Shown in pieces: positions 17,855-26,549 of a stretch of DNA of 64,000 nt (the stretch's first letter is position 1; each line of letters opens with the position of its first letter). The notes beneath the pieces were generated by a model that saw only the letters and a list, made by a program, of their open reading frames with translations, was not told the DNA's origin and made no database searches. The DNA lies in contig CAKSJG010000010.1 in assembly GCA_934463165.1 (NCBI GenBank), positions 17,497 to 81,496 on the forward strand. Reading direction: 5' to 3'. The DNA comes from an uncultured Clostridia bacterium (GTDB lineage: Bacteria > Bacillota > Clostridia > UMGS1810). A program made the position numbers and the translations under genes.

Positions 17855-18865
17855 ATGATTATAGTACTTAAAAACAATTACGACAAAAAACAGCTTGAAA
17901 GACTTACCGACTGGCTTGAAGAAATGCACATTACTCCACAGTTCTCCGAAGGTACAAACCATACTATTTTAGGTCTTGTCGGAGATACGTCCAATCTTGA
18001 CGAAGACATGATATGCGCTCTTGACATTGTTGAAAGTGTTAAGAGAATTGCAGAGCCTTACAAAAAAGCAAACAGAAAATTTCACCCCGAAGACACGGTT
18101 ATTGAGCTTGAAAACGGTGCAAAAATCGGCGGCGGCAACCTTATGATTATGGCGGGCCCGTGCTCTATCGAATCGGAAGAACAGCTTACCGAAATTGCAA
18201 ATGCGGTAAAGAAAAGCGGAGCAAACGTATTACGCGGCGGAGCATTCAAGCCGAGAACATCTCCGTATGCTTTCCAGGGTCTCAGAGAAGAAGGACTTGA
18301 GCTTATGGTTAAGGTTAAAAAAGCACTTAACATGCCTATTGTTACCGAAATTATGGACTATGATCACCTCCCTTACTTCAAGGATGTTGATATAATCCAA
18401 GTAGGTGCAAGAAACATGCAAAACTTTGAACTGCTGAAACACCTCGGCAGACAGGATAAACCTATTCTCTTAAAAAGAGGACTTGCAAACACTCTTGAAG
18501 AATTACTTATGAGTGCGGAATATATTATGTCCGAGGGTAACGAAAAAGTTATTCTTTGCGAAAGAGGAATAAGAACATTTGAAACCGCAACAAGAAACAC
18601 TCTTGACATTTCGGCGGTTCCGCTCCTCCACTCTATGTCTCATCTTCCGGTTGTTGTAGACCCGAGTCACGCAACAGGCAAATCAAAGCTTGTGCCGTCA
18701 ATGGCGCTTGCAAGTGTTGTGGCAGGCTGCGACGGACTCATTATCGAAGTTCACAACAATCCGCAAAAAGCACTTTGCGACGGAGCTCAGTCTCTTACTC
18801 CTCAGCAGTTTGACACATTAGCGAAAAAGATTGACACCGTAAAGGACATTGCATATAAAGACTGA
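17855..18865 (+). CDS. aroF: DAHP synthase (3-deoxy-7-phosphoheptulonate synthase)
   Basis: 336 residues. It condenses PEP and erythrose-4-phosphate, the first committed step to chorismate. The type I-beta architecture is clear: an N-terminal ferredoxin-like regulatory domain (about 1-70) before the barrel, then MAGPCSIESEEQ, RGGAFKPRTSPYAFQG, PILLKRGLANT and VVDPSHATGKS. The N-terminal domain often mediates feedback inhibition by Phe or Tyr. The ribosome site AGAGGA is upstream, and the gap from tyrA is 24 bp. Confidence 0.95.
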   Translation: MIIVLKNNYDKKQLERLTDWLEEMHITPQFSEGTNHTILGLVGDTSNLDEDMICALDIVESVKRIAEPYKKANRKFHPEDTVIELENGAKIGGGNLMIMAGPCSIESEEQLTEIANAVKKSGANVLRGGAFKPRTSPYAFQGLREEGLELMVKVKKALNMPIVTEIMDYDHLPYFKDVDIIQVGARNMQNFELLKHLGRQDKPILLKRGLANTLEELLMSAEYIMSEGNEKVILCERGIRTFETATRNTLDISAVPLLHSMSHLPVVVDPSHATGKSKLVPSMALASVVAGCDGLIIEVHNNPQKALCDGAQSLTPQQFDTLAKKIDTVKDIAYKD

Positions 18866-18883
18866 TAAGGCGGTGAATTGGCC

Positions 18884-19942
18884 ATGGTTAATATAAAGGT
18901 AAATACATCGACTGCTTACGATGTTATAATAGATAAAAATATAATTTCATCCTGCGGCAAATATATCAGAGATGCCGCGAAAAAAGCAAACAGGGTTGCT
19001 CTGATATCAGACGACAAGGTTTTTCCGATTTACGGAAATGCCGTAAAAAAATCCATTGAAGATTCGGGGCTCGAAGCCGTATGTTTTACATTTGAAAACG
19101 GTGAAAAGTCCAAAAATATTAAGACATACGCCGAAATACTTGAATTTATGGCTGAAAACAGACTTACGAGACAGGATGCGGTAATTGCGCTCGGCGGCGG
19201 TGTATGCGGCGATATGGCGGGATTTGCGGCAGCAACATACCTGCGCGGAATAAAATATATTCAGATACCAACGACTCTGCTTGCAAGTGTTGATTCTTCA
19301 GTCGGTGGAAAAACCGCGATTGACCTTGAATGCGGCAAGAACCTTGCCGGTGCGTTTCACCAGCCGTCGGCCGTGATATGTGACACAAACACATTCAATA
19401 CACTCTCCCCCGACCAGATCGCATGCGGATTTGCAGAAGTTATAAAATACGGAATACTTTATGACAAAAACTTTTTTGGCGGACTTTTGCAAAGAAAATA
19501 TTCTTATGAAGAAATTGTTGCAAAATGCGTAAACTTTAAGCGCGAGGTCGTTGAAGCGGACGAAACCGAGCACGGAGGCAGAAAATTTTTGAATCTCGGC
19601 CACACACTCGGCCACGCGGTTGAAAAACTCAGTGGATATACGCTTACACACGGTGCGGCAGTTGCAGTGGGAACAATAATGATATCAAAAATATCCGAGC
19701 ATTTCGGTTTTGCCGAAGAGTCTATGATAAATCTGATATCAGATATCTTCAAAAAATATAACCTCCCGACAGATTTTCATGCATCGGCAGATGAAATAAT
19801 TAGCATAGCTATGAATGATAAAAAGGCTGAATCTAAAGATATCACCCTTGTTATGCCGAGAAAAATCGGAAAATGCACCCTTGAAAAGACAGATTATGAG
19901 ACTTTTAAAAAAATGGTTCAATATTGCACCGATAACCGCTAA
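18884..19942 (+). CDS. aroB: 3-dehydroquinate synthase
   Basis: 352 residues. Converts DAHP to 3-dehydroquinate, second step of the shikimate pathway, with NAD and a divalent metal. Motifs: ALGGGVCGDMAGFAAATYLRG, PTTLLASVDSSVGGKTAIDL and the metal-binding FLNLGHTLGHAVEKLSGY. I take the ATG at 18884 behind AAGGCGGTGA; a TTG two codons upstream is possible. It follows aroF by 18 bp. Confidence 0.95.
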   Translation: MVNIKVNTSTAYDVIIDKNIISSCGKYIRDAAKKANRVALISDDKVFPIYGNAVKKSIEDSGLEAVCFTFENGEKSKNIKTYAEILEFMAENRLTRQDAVIALGGGVCGDMAGFAAATYLRGIKYIQIPTTLLASVDSSVGGKTAIDLECGKNLAGAFHQPSAVICDTNTFNTLSPDQIACGFAEVIKYGILYDKNFFGGLLQRKYSYEEIVAKCVNFKREVVEADETEHGGRKFLNLGHTLGHAVEKLSGYTLTHGAAVAVGTIMISKISEHFGFAEESMINLISDIFKKYNLPTDFHASADEIISIAMNDKKAESKDITLVMPRKIGKCTLEKTDYETFKKMVQYCTDNR

Positions 19943-19960
19943 ACCGGGAAAGGATTAATC

Positions 19961-21250
19961 ATGGAAAACAAAACCGTAACGCTTCACCCCTCAAAAAAAC
20001 TTTGCGGAAGCATAAATATATTATCGTCAAAATCCGAGCTGCACAGGCTTATCATATGTGCGTCTCTTGCAGACAGAGAATGCCGCATAAAATACTGCGG
20101 TGTGCTGTCAAACGATATACATGCAACAATAAACTGCATGCAGAATCTCGGCGCAAAAATTTCAACCGATGAGCAATACATATATATAAATAAAACTATT
20201 GATAAAGAAATATACGATAAAAAACGGATATTTTGTTCAGAGAGCGGATCCACTGCACGTTTCATTCTTCCGATTGCAACCTTGATATGCAAGGGCGGAG
20301 CTGTAATCGACGGATGCGGCAAGCTTCCCGAAAGGCCGCTTGACGATCTGTGCGAATGTCTTGAAAAACAGGGAGCCGAGTTTACAACGCATCATTTGCC
20401 GACTGAAATCAAAAAAACCGCATCAATACACTCGGAGCTTAAAATAAGCGGAAACATCAGTTCTCAGTATCTTTCGGGACTGCTGATGGCCTCTCCTCTT
20501 GCCGGCAGCGCCGATATCAGACTTACAACAGAGCTTACATCATCCGGATATGTTGACATAACAATTGACGCAATGAACACATTCGGCATTAACGTAAAAA
20601 AAGAAAATAATGTCTATCATGTATCCGGCACGTACAAGGTACCGGATGATACTGTTAATGCCGGCGGTGATTGGTCAAATGCAGCATTCTTTATGTGCGC
20701 GGCAGGCGAAGAAAAGTATATAAGTATAAACGGTCTTTCAATCGAATCACTGCAAAAGGACAAACAAATATATGATCTTTTGAGCGATATCGGATTTGAA
20801 ACAAGCTCACATGAAAATACAATATTCGTAAAAAGAGGAAAAAACATACGACCGTTCACATACGATGCGCAGGAAACTCCTGACCTTGTCCCTATTATTT
20901 CAGTTCTTGCGGCATCCGTAAACGGAGTCAGCACCGTAAAAAACATATCGAGACTAAAGTTTAAGGAAAGCGACAGAATCAAAGCAGTGTGCGACATGAT
21001 AAACTCCCTTGGAGGAATCGCTTCGTCGGACGGCGAAAATATATATATAGAAGGAAACGGAAAGCTGAAGGGCGGAACGGTAAACGGATATAACGATCAC
21101 AGGATTGTTATGTCGGCGGCAACGGCATCGGTAATATCCGACGGAGATATCACAATAACAGATGCGGATGCAGTCAGAAAATCGTATCCCGACTTTTTTG
21201 AATGCTTTAAAAAACTTCAGGGAGGAAAGTATGAACAGTTACGGCAATAA
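19961..21250 (+). CDS. aroA: 3-phosphoshikimate 1-carboxyvinyltransferase (EPSP synthase)
   Basis: 429 residues. Adds enolpyruvyl from PEP to shikimate-3-phosphate. Two six-fold domains are represented by SKSELHRLIICASLA near the start (Lys and Ser ligands), ESGSTARFILPI, GNISSQYLSGLLMASPLA, TPDLVPIISVLAA, LKFKESDRI and NDHRIVMSAA near the end. The last 20 bp overlap aroC, indicating translational coupling. PEP-site residues appear intact; glyphosate sensitivity class cannot be judged here. Confidence 0.95.
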   Translation: MENKTVTLHPSKKLCGSINILSSKSELHRLIICASLADRECRIKYCGVLSNDIHATINCMQNLGAKISTDEQYIYINKTIDKEIYDKKRIFCSESGSTARFILPIATLICKGGAVIDGCGKLPERPLDDLCECLEKQGAEFTTHHLPTEIKKTASIHSELKISGNISSQYLSGLLMASPLAGSADIRLTTELTSSGYVDITIDAMNTFGINVKKENNVYHVSGTYKVPDDTVNAGGDWSNAAFFMCAAGEEKYISINGLSIESLQKDKQIYDLLSDIGFETSSHENTIFVKRGKNIRPFTYDAQETPDLVPIISVLAASVNGVSTVKNISRLKFKESDRIKAVCDMINSLGGIASSDGENIYIEGNGKLKGGTVNGYNDHRIVMSAATASVISDGDITITDADAVRKSYPDFFECFKKLQGGKYEQLRQ

Positions 21251-22304
21251 CATAAAAATAACGGTATTCGGTCAGTCACATGCCGAAAGCATAGGCGTTG
21301 TCATAGACGGGCTGAAATCCGGAATACAGATTGAAGAAGAATACATTGCACGGATTATGGCAAAACGCGCTCCGGGCAGCTCACCTCTTGCAACAAAAAG
21401 AAAAGAAGCCGACAAGGTACACTTTATAGCCGGTGTGGAAAACGGAAAAACCGTAGGTACAAGCGTTTGCGCCGTTATTTATAACAGCGATATGCACTCA
21501 AAGGATTACTCCGATTTAAAGTTTAAACCGCGTCCGTCTCATGCAGACTACCCTGCAGCTGTACGGTTTGGCGAAAATTATGATCTGCGCGGAGGCGGAC
21601 AGTTTTCCGGCAGGCTCACGGCTCCCATTTGCATAGCAGGCGCCATAGCACTTTCGGAGCTTGAAAAAATTGGTATATGCGTTTCGGCACATGTATATTC
21701 CATAGGCGGCATACAGGATGAAAAATTTTCTCTTACGGATGAAGAACCCGAACTTATGCAAAGACTGAACGGCGAAGCATTTGCCGTAATAGACGTCACA
21801 AAAAAAGAGAAAATGACTGTTGAAATTGAAAAAGCCGCAAAGGAGCTTGACTCTGTCGGCGGAGTGATAGAATGCAAAATAACAGGCGTACCGGCAGGCA
21901 TCGGAGAACCGATGTTCTGCGGAGTGGAAAACGCAATATCCTCGGTAATATTTGCAATACCTGCCGTAAAGGGAATCGAATTCGGAGCAGGATTTGAATC
22001 TGCAAAACTTCGCGGAAGCGAAAACAATGACAGCTATTTTTATGACGGCGATGTTATAAAAACACGCACAAACAATGCCGGAGGAATATGCGGAGGAATG
22101 GCAACGGCAATGCCGATAGTTTTCAGATGTGCAATAAAACCGACTCCGTCTATCGGACAGGTTCAGGACACCGTTGACATGAAAAACAAATGCAACACAA
22201 AATTGCAGATTCACGGCAGACACGATCCGTGTATTGCCGTAAGGGCAAATACCGTGGTCAGATGCGTTGCAGCGCTTGCAATATATGATCTTATGCAATA
22301 TTAA
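21231..22304 (+). CDS. aroC: Chorismate synthase
   Basis: 357 residues. FMNH2-dependent elimination of phosphate from EPSP to give chorismate. Signatures: TVFGQSHAESIGVVIDGL, the conserved RPSHADYPAAVRFG and DLRGGGQFSGRLTA loops and the late TNNAGGICGGMATAMPI and GRHDPCIAVRA. The start at 21231 has GGAGGAAAGT directly before it, inside the end of aroA; the frame extends further upstream but without a ribosome site. Confidence 0.96.
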   Translation: MNSYGNNIKITVFGQSHAESIGVVIDGLKSGIQIEEEYIARIMAKRAPGSSPLATKRKEADKVHFIAGVENGKTVGTSVCAVIYNSDMHSKDYSDLKFKPRPSHADYPAAVRFGENYDLRGGGQFSGRLTAPICIAGAIALSELEKIGICVSAHVYSIGGIQDEKFSLTDEEPELMQRLNGEAFAVIDVTKKEKMTVEIEKAAKELDSVGGVIECKITGVPAGIGEPMFCGVENAISSVIFAIPAVKGIEFGAGFESAKLRGSENNDSYFYDGDVIKTRTNNAGGICGGMATAMPIVFRCAIKPTPSIGQVQDTVDMKNKCNTKLQIHGRHDPCIAVRANTVVRCVAALAIYDLMQY

Positions 22305-22333
22305 AAGCAACATACAGAAAGGAAAGATATAAA

Positions 22334-23488
22334 ATGAATCTTAATCTTGATGAAATCCGTACACAAATCAATGACATTGATGATAAAATCGCCGATTTAT
22401 ATGAAAAAAGACTTTCACTCTGTGATGAGGTCGCACAGTATAAAAAGTCGACAGGCAAAGCTGTTCTTGACAGCAGACGTGAAGACAGAATAATTGAAAG
22501 AATAACTGCCGGAAGAGATAAAGACATAAAAGATGCCCTGACTGCTTTATATAAAGGAATATTCCGCACAAGCAGAGCAAGACAAACAACTTATCTTAAA
22601 AATGACAGTCCGCTCTATACGGAAATTGCAAAAAAAGCAAAGGAAAACAACGTATTCCCCGAAAAAGCAAACGTTGCCTGCCAGGGAACACACGGCGCAT
22701 ACTCACAGATTGCCTGCGACGCACTGTTTGAAAGCCCCGACACGTTATATTTTGAAAACTTTGAAAGTGTTTTCAAGAGTGTAAACTCCGGACTGTGCAA
22801 ATACGGCGTTCTCCCGTTTGAAAACAGCATTCACGGAAGCGTATGCGAAGTGTATGATCTTCTTCCGTCATTTGACGGCTATGTTGTACGCTCGGCAAAG
22901 CTCCCGATTCATCACTCACTCCTTTGCAAGCGCGGCAGCAATCTTAAAGACATCAAAGAAATTTTTTCACACAAGCAGGCAATTGCACAATGCAGTGATT
23001 TTTTAAATAAGTACCGTGATATAAAGGTGACCGTATGTGAAAACACAGCTATGGCGGCAAGGATGGTATCTGAAAGCGGAAGAGACGACATCGCGGCAAT
23101 ATGCTCCGAAAGCTGTGCGGAAAAATACAATCTTGACATCTTAAAAAAGGATCTTCAAAATTCAAGCATGAACTACACGATGTTCTATTGCATAGCAAAA
23201 GAGCTTGAAATATATTCCGATGCAAACAAAGCTGCATTCATGTTTAACACACCCAACCGTACCGGCGCGCTGGAAGACGTCCTTGCACTGTTCAGCACTG
23301 CGGGAATTAATCTCACCAAGATAGAGAGCAAACCAATATCGGGAAAAGATTTTGAGTTTATGTTTTATGCAGAAGCGGATATAAGCGGCGTAAATGAAGA
23401 TATGCTCGGACTGTTTTCGCTTCTTGACGCAACTCTCCCATTCTTTAAGTTCATAGGCATATACAAAGAAATACAGGTTGAAAATTAA
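22334..23488 (+). CDS. pheA: Bifunctional chorismate mutase / prephenate dehydratase
   Basis: 384 residues: an AroQ-type chorismate mutase (about 1-88, DEIRTQINDIDDKIADLYEKR and YKKSTGKAVLD), prephenate dehydratase (about 110-290, ACQGTHGAYSQIACDALF with the substrate loop and FENSIHGSV), and a C-terminal ACT domain (about 300-380, LEDVLALFSTAGINLTKIESKP) for Phe feedback. It converts chorismate via prephenate to phenylpyruvate. Together with tyrA it places both Phe and Tyr branches under one attenuator, in line with the mixed Phe/Tyr leader. Confidence 0.95.
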   Translation: MNLNLDEIRTQINDIDDKIADLYEKRLSLCDEVAQYKKSTGKAVLDSRREDRIIERITAGRDKDIKDALTALYKGIFRTSRARQTTYLKNDSPLYTEIAKKAKENNVFPEKANVACQGTHGAYSQIACDALFESPDTLYFENFESVFKSVNSGLCKYGVLPFENSIHGSVCEVYDLLPSFDGYVVRSAKLPIHHSLLCKRGSNLKDIKEIFSHKQAIAQCSDFLNKYRDIKVTVCENTAMAARMVSESGRDDIAAICSESCAEKYNLDILKKDLQNSSMNYTMFYCIAKELEIYSDANKAAFMFNTPNRTGALEDVLALFSTAGINLTKIESKPISGKDFEFMFYAEADISGVNEDMLGLFSLLDATLPFFKFIGIYKEIQVEN

Positions 23489-23509
23489 TAAAAAACTTCG
23501 GAGGATAAC

Positions 23510-24739
23510 ATGTCAAAATACGGATTATGCGGCGAAAAACTTGCACACAGCTACTCTGAAACAATACACAACATGCTCGGAAATAATGATTATAAACTCC
23601 TCAGCATGACAAAAGATGAATTTTATTCATTTTTTTCTGAAAGAAAATTCAGTGCCGTAAACGTTACCATACCTTATAAAAAAGATGCGCTTACACTTTG
23701 TGATGAGGTTTCAGAAGAAGCTGAAAGAATCGGATCTGTAAACACGGTTGTAAACAAAAACGGCAAACTTTACGGCTACAATACAGACATATTCGGCTTT
23801 ATTGAAATGGCAAAGCGCGCGAAAATCGATTTTTCGGGTAAAAAGGTTCTGATTTTCGGCAGCGGAGGCACAAGCCTTACCGCTCATGCGGCATCCGAGG
23901 TTATGGGAGCAGGAAAAATTGTAACCGTAAGCCGAACAAGCAAGGTAAATTATGAGAATGTATCATCCGAAAGCGATGCGGATATCCTGATAAATACAAC
24001 CCCCGTCGGAATGTATCCGAATAACGGAAGCTGCATAATAGATTTTGATCTTTTTCCGAAGCTTTCGGGAGCGATAGATGTTGTATACAATCCGCACACG
24101 ACTGAATTTGTAAGACGGGCAAAAGTTCGCGGCATTCCCTGCACGAGCGGACTGTATATGCTTGTGGCACAGGCTGCAAAAGCACATGAATTGTTTTTTG
24201 ACACGACTATTGAAAAACGCGATGATGTAATTGCCGATATATACAAAAAATGCCGAAATGCCATGATGAATATAATACTTGTCGGAATGCCCGGCAGCGG
24301 TAAATCAACTGTCGGAAAGCTTATTGCGAATATAACAGGCAGAGAATTTTTTGACAGCGATGATATTATAACTCAAACAGAAAAGTGCTCTCCTGCCGAA
24401 ATAATTAAAAACCGCGGAGAAGAAACATTCAGGAAAATTGAATCCGAAGTAATAAAAGAGCTTTCAAAAAAATCGGCATGCGTTATAGCCACAGGCGGCG
24501 GTGCCGTCATAAAAGAAGAAAATCGCACGGCAATGCGGCAAAACTCAAATGTTGTATTTATCGAGCGCAGCATAAATGAACTTGCAACCGAATCCAGACC
24601 GCTGTCTGACGGCGGAAATGCACTTGAGAAGCTTTTTTTGCAAAGAGAAGCATACTATCGGGAGGTTTCGGATTTTACATCGGAAAACAAAAATGATGCA
24701 CTTGAGTGCGCGGAGTATATAGTAAATAAACTGTTATAA
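23510..24739 (+). CDS. aroEK: Shikimate dehydrogenase-shikimate kinase fusion
   Basis: 409 residues. Residues 1 to about 250 are AroE (GEKLAHSYSETIHN, NVTIPYKKDALTLCD with the catalytic Lys, YNTDIFGF, the nucleotide loop FGSGGTSLTAHA). From about 253 comes a complete AroK (MNIILVGMPGSGKSTVGK P-loop, FFDSDDII, ATGGGAV, ESRPLSDG). It reduces dehydroshikimate with NADPH and then phosphorylates shikimate. The last gene of the operon, followed by terminator 24746-24779. Only the dehydratase step (aroD/aroQ) is missing from the cluster. AroE has GSGGTS where GAGGA is usual; the NADP site may be slightly altered. Confidence 0.93.
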   Translation: MSKYGLCGEKLAHSYSETIHNMLGNNDYKLLSMTKDEFYSFFSERKFSAVNVTIPYKKDALTLCDEVSEEAERIGSVNTVVNKNGKLYGYNTDIFGFIEMAKRAKIDFSGKKVLIFGSGGTSLTAHAASEVMGAGKIVTVSRTSKVNYENVSSESDADILINTTPVGMYPNNGSCIIDFDLFPKLSGAIDVVYNPHTTEFVRRAKVRGIPCTSGLYMLVAQAAKAHELFFDTTIEKRDDVIADIYKKCRNAMMNIILVGMPGSGKSTVGKLIANITGREFFDSDDIITQTEKCSPAEIIKNRGEETFRKIESEVIKELSKKSACVIATGGGAVIKEENRTAMRQNSNVVFIERSINELATESRPLSDGGNALEKLFLQREAYYREVSDFTSENKNDALECAEYIVNKLL

Positions 24740-24745
24740 AAAAAT

Positions 24746-24779
24746 GGCGGCAAAACGATTTGTTTTGCCGCCGTTTTTT
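24746..24779. terminator. Terminator of the aromatic operon
   Basis: Stem GGCGGCAAAAC (24746-24756) / GTTTTGCCGCC (24762-24772) plus six T; A-rich on the other side, so it can serve the convergent gene as well. Confidence 0.9.
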
Positions 24780-24785
24780 ATTATT

Positions 24786-25544
24786 TTAACTGTTCTGATC
24801 TTCATCGTTTTCGCCGGAATTCTGAACAGGATTCTGAACAGGATTCTGAACAGGATTCTGAACAGGGTTCTGAACAGGGTTCTGAACAGGGTTCTGAACG
24901 GGGTCCTGTGCAGGGTTTTGCACAGGATTCTGTGCATATTGTGCATCATATGCAGCATTGTATGCCGCATTATAAACATTTGCATCATAAGCCGCTTTTT
25001 TTGCACTTGATTTTGCAATTGCAAGCCATATTGAACATGCAAGAACCGCAATTATCGAGATTATGTAAGCATAAAATCCGATGCCGTAATTAAAGCCGTT
25101 TCCGATAAGTCCGCTCTCTCTCATACCAAAAGCCATGAGAAGAAAAACAAGGAATGTCAGAATATCAAAAACAATAGCGGCAACGGGCTTTTTTATTGCT
25201 GCAAAAAGCAGAGTAAAAAGCGAAAGAACTGCCAGAATAATTAAAACCACAAGTGTTATTACCATTTCATCGGCCATACCGAAAGCAGACGATGCATCGA
25301 GAATTACTCTGGTCATTGTAAGGAATGAAATACTCGTAACATCAAATCCGGCAGCAGCACTTCCGAGAGATGCAAGACCTCCGAATGATTCCATATATTC
25401 CCTTGACATTGAAAGATACGGCAGGAAAAATGCCGCAATAAGAAGCAGCGCCGCAACAAGAGTAACCACAAACGGTGCGGTTGTTCCGTCCTTTTTCTGC
25501 GGGGGCACGGGCATCATGCCGCCCTGATAATTAATTTGATCCAT
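24786..25544 (-). CDS. Membrane protein with Asn-Pro-Val-Gln repeat tail
   Basis: 252 residues. A Pro-rich N-terminus (MMPVPPQKKDG) is followed by about four membrane helices (roughly 27-47, 80-103, 105-127, 150-170). The C-terminal tail is nearly all tandem NPVQ tetrapeptides (about ten, a few varied to NPAQ or DPVQ), and the protein ends in acidic residues. The start at 25544 follows GGAGG. The family is not recognised. The repeat DNA is a nearly perfect 12-bp tandem array, so copy number is probably variable. Confidence 0.8.
   Translation of the reverse strand: MDQINYQGGMMPVPPQKKDGTTAPFVVTLVAALLLIAAFFLPYLSMSREYMESFGGLASLGSAAAGFDVTSISFLTMTRVILDASSAFGMADEMVITLVVLIILAVLSLFTLLFAAIKKPVAAIVFDILTFLVFLLMAFGMRESGLIGNGFNYGIGFYAYIISIIAVLACSIWLAIAKSSAKKAAYDANVYNAAYNAAYDAQYAQNPVQNPAQDPVQNPVQNPVQNPVQNPVQNPVQNPVQNSGENDEDQNS
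24815..24934. repeat. 12-bp tandem repeat array inside the membrane protein gene
   Basis: About ten head-to-tail units of AGGATTCTGAAC or AGGGTTCTGAAC. It encodes the NPVQ tail and keeps frame on expansion or contraction because the unit is a multiple of three. Confidence 0.85.
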
Positions 25545-25789
25545 TTTCTTTACCTCCATAAAATTATATTTTGGATATTTAACACATGACAATACCGTCA
25601 TGCATAAATTATATCTATATTATACACAAAAATTGTCTAAAAAGCAAGATAAATATCAGAAAAACTTATTTATTTTTACTTTTTTATAAATTTGTATATC
25701 GTATTCGGCTCCCATGTGCTTAAGCAGGTGCGTTGATATTCGAACACTCGTTCTTGCGTTTAATCATATTATTTTGTATGTTTTATGCA

Positions 25790-25882
25790 GCGGAACGGTG
25801 TGGGCACCGTTCCCTACGAATAAATTGATAGGTATATTTTCAATTAAGAAATTGATTTAAACAAAAATTATAACAAGAATCC
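25790..25882 (+). repeat. GGAACGSTGTGG hairpin repeat, copy 1
   Basis: Stem GGAACGGTG / CACCGTTCC (25792-25813), then CCTAC and an AT-rich tail. About 90 bp matches 40533-40622. It lies in the gene-free region 25545-26296. Confidence 0.75.
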
Positions 25883-25916
25883 GGTTAATAATTATTTGCA
25901 AACTTTCAATAACTGA

Positions 25917-25944
25917 GTAGGGAACGCTGACCACAGCGTTCCGC
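25917..25944 (-). repeat. GGAACGCTGTGG hairpin repeat, copy 2 (inverted)
   Basis: GTAGGGAACGCTG / CAGCGTTCCGC, inverted relative to copy 1, about 100 bp away. The pair forms a head-to-head couple. Confidence 0.75.
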
Positions 25945-26047
25945 TTGCGCAATATAAACACAATAATTTAATATTATGCAAGAAATTTTTTCTTCCCCAT
26001 GCGCGTAGGTGCTGATATTATCCATCCGCTCGTCTGCAAGCGCTTTT

Positions 26048-26110
26048 CGGGCGAGGCATTAGGGTATGCTTTTTATTTTTTGATTGAAAGCGAGTTTCAG
26101 CGCTGCAGCG
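26048..26110 (+). repeat. Truncated third copy of the core-hairpin element
   Basis: From GGGCGAG to about 26105 it follows 1044-1098 closely (same TTAGGGTAT arm, T-rich run, GATTGAAAGCGAGTTTCAGCGCT) and then diverges. The right half and right arm are absent. Confidence 0.7.
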
Positions 26111-26204
26111 GTGTGTTAAAGCAAACACATTGTCACCTTCATATTTATTACTGTTCCGTTTGGAAATGTTTTTAGCCTTTTTGGAAATAATTTGTCATAT
26201 ACTC

Positions 26205-26233
26205 TTGATTTTTTGCCATGTATATACTATACT
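26205..26233 (+). promoter_or_regulatory. Promoter of the metal efflux genes
   Basis: TTGATT (26205-26210), 17 bp, TATACT (26228-26233), about 65 bp upstream of the HMA gene. Confidence 0.65.
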
Positions 26234-26296
26234 ACAGACATAACGATTAAGCAACAACTTAATTGTTATAAAAATCGGCGAAAGGAATGTTTTTAA

Positions 26297-26515
26297 ATGA
26301 AAAAAACTTACAAAATCGAAGTTGACTGCGCAAACTGCGCTAACCTTATGGAAAACGAAGCAAAAAAAACAAACGGAGTGGCAAATGCAACCGTAAACTT
26401 TATGCTCCAAAAAATGATTGTGGAGTTTGCTGACGGTGCAAACGCGGACGCTGTTATGAAAGATGTTCTCAAAGCATGCAAAAAAGTTGAACCTGATTGC
26501 GAAATAGAGTTATAA
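26297..26515 (+). CDS. Heavy-metal-associated (HMA) domain protein
   Basis: 72 residues, a single ferredoxin-like HMA fold. The CxxC metal site is in DCANCAN (residues 10-16), shifted from the usual GMTCxxC form. It probably carries a soft or transition metal to the ATPase encoded 34 bp downstream, which lacks its own N-terminal HMA domain. Confidence 0.9.
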   Translation: MKKTYKIEVDCANCANLMENEAKKTNGVANATVNFMLQKMIVEFADGANADAVMKDVLKACKKVEPDCEIEL

Positions 26516-26549
26516 TATTTGCATATTTTTGTGACGGGAGGAATTATCC

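Noticed and set aside
24815..24934. CRISPR array
   Set aside because: The units are 12 bp without spacers and lie inside a coding gene. No other CRISPR-like array is visible in the window.
24734..25010. Arg/Phe/Leu-rich and Asn/Arg/Ile-rich repeat proteins in other frames at the 12-bp array
   Set aside because: These are other-frame readings of the NPVQ array; only the NPVQ frame has a start, ribosome site and membrane helices.
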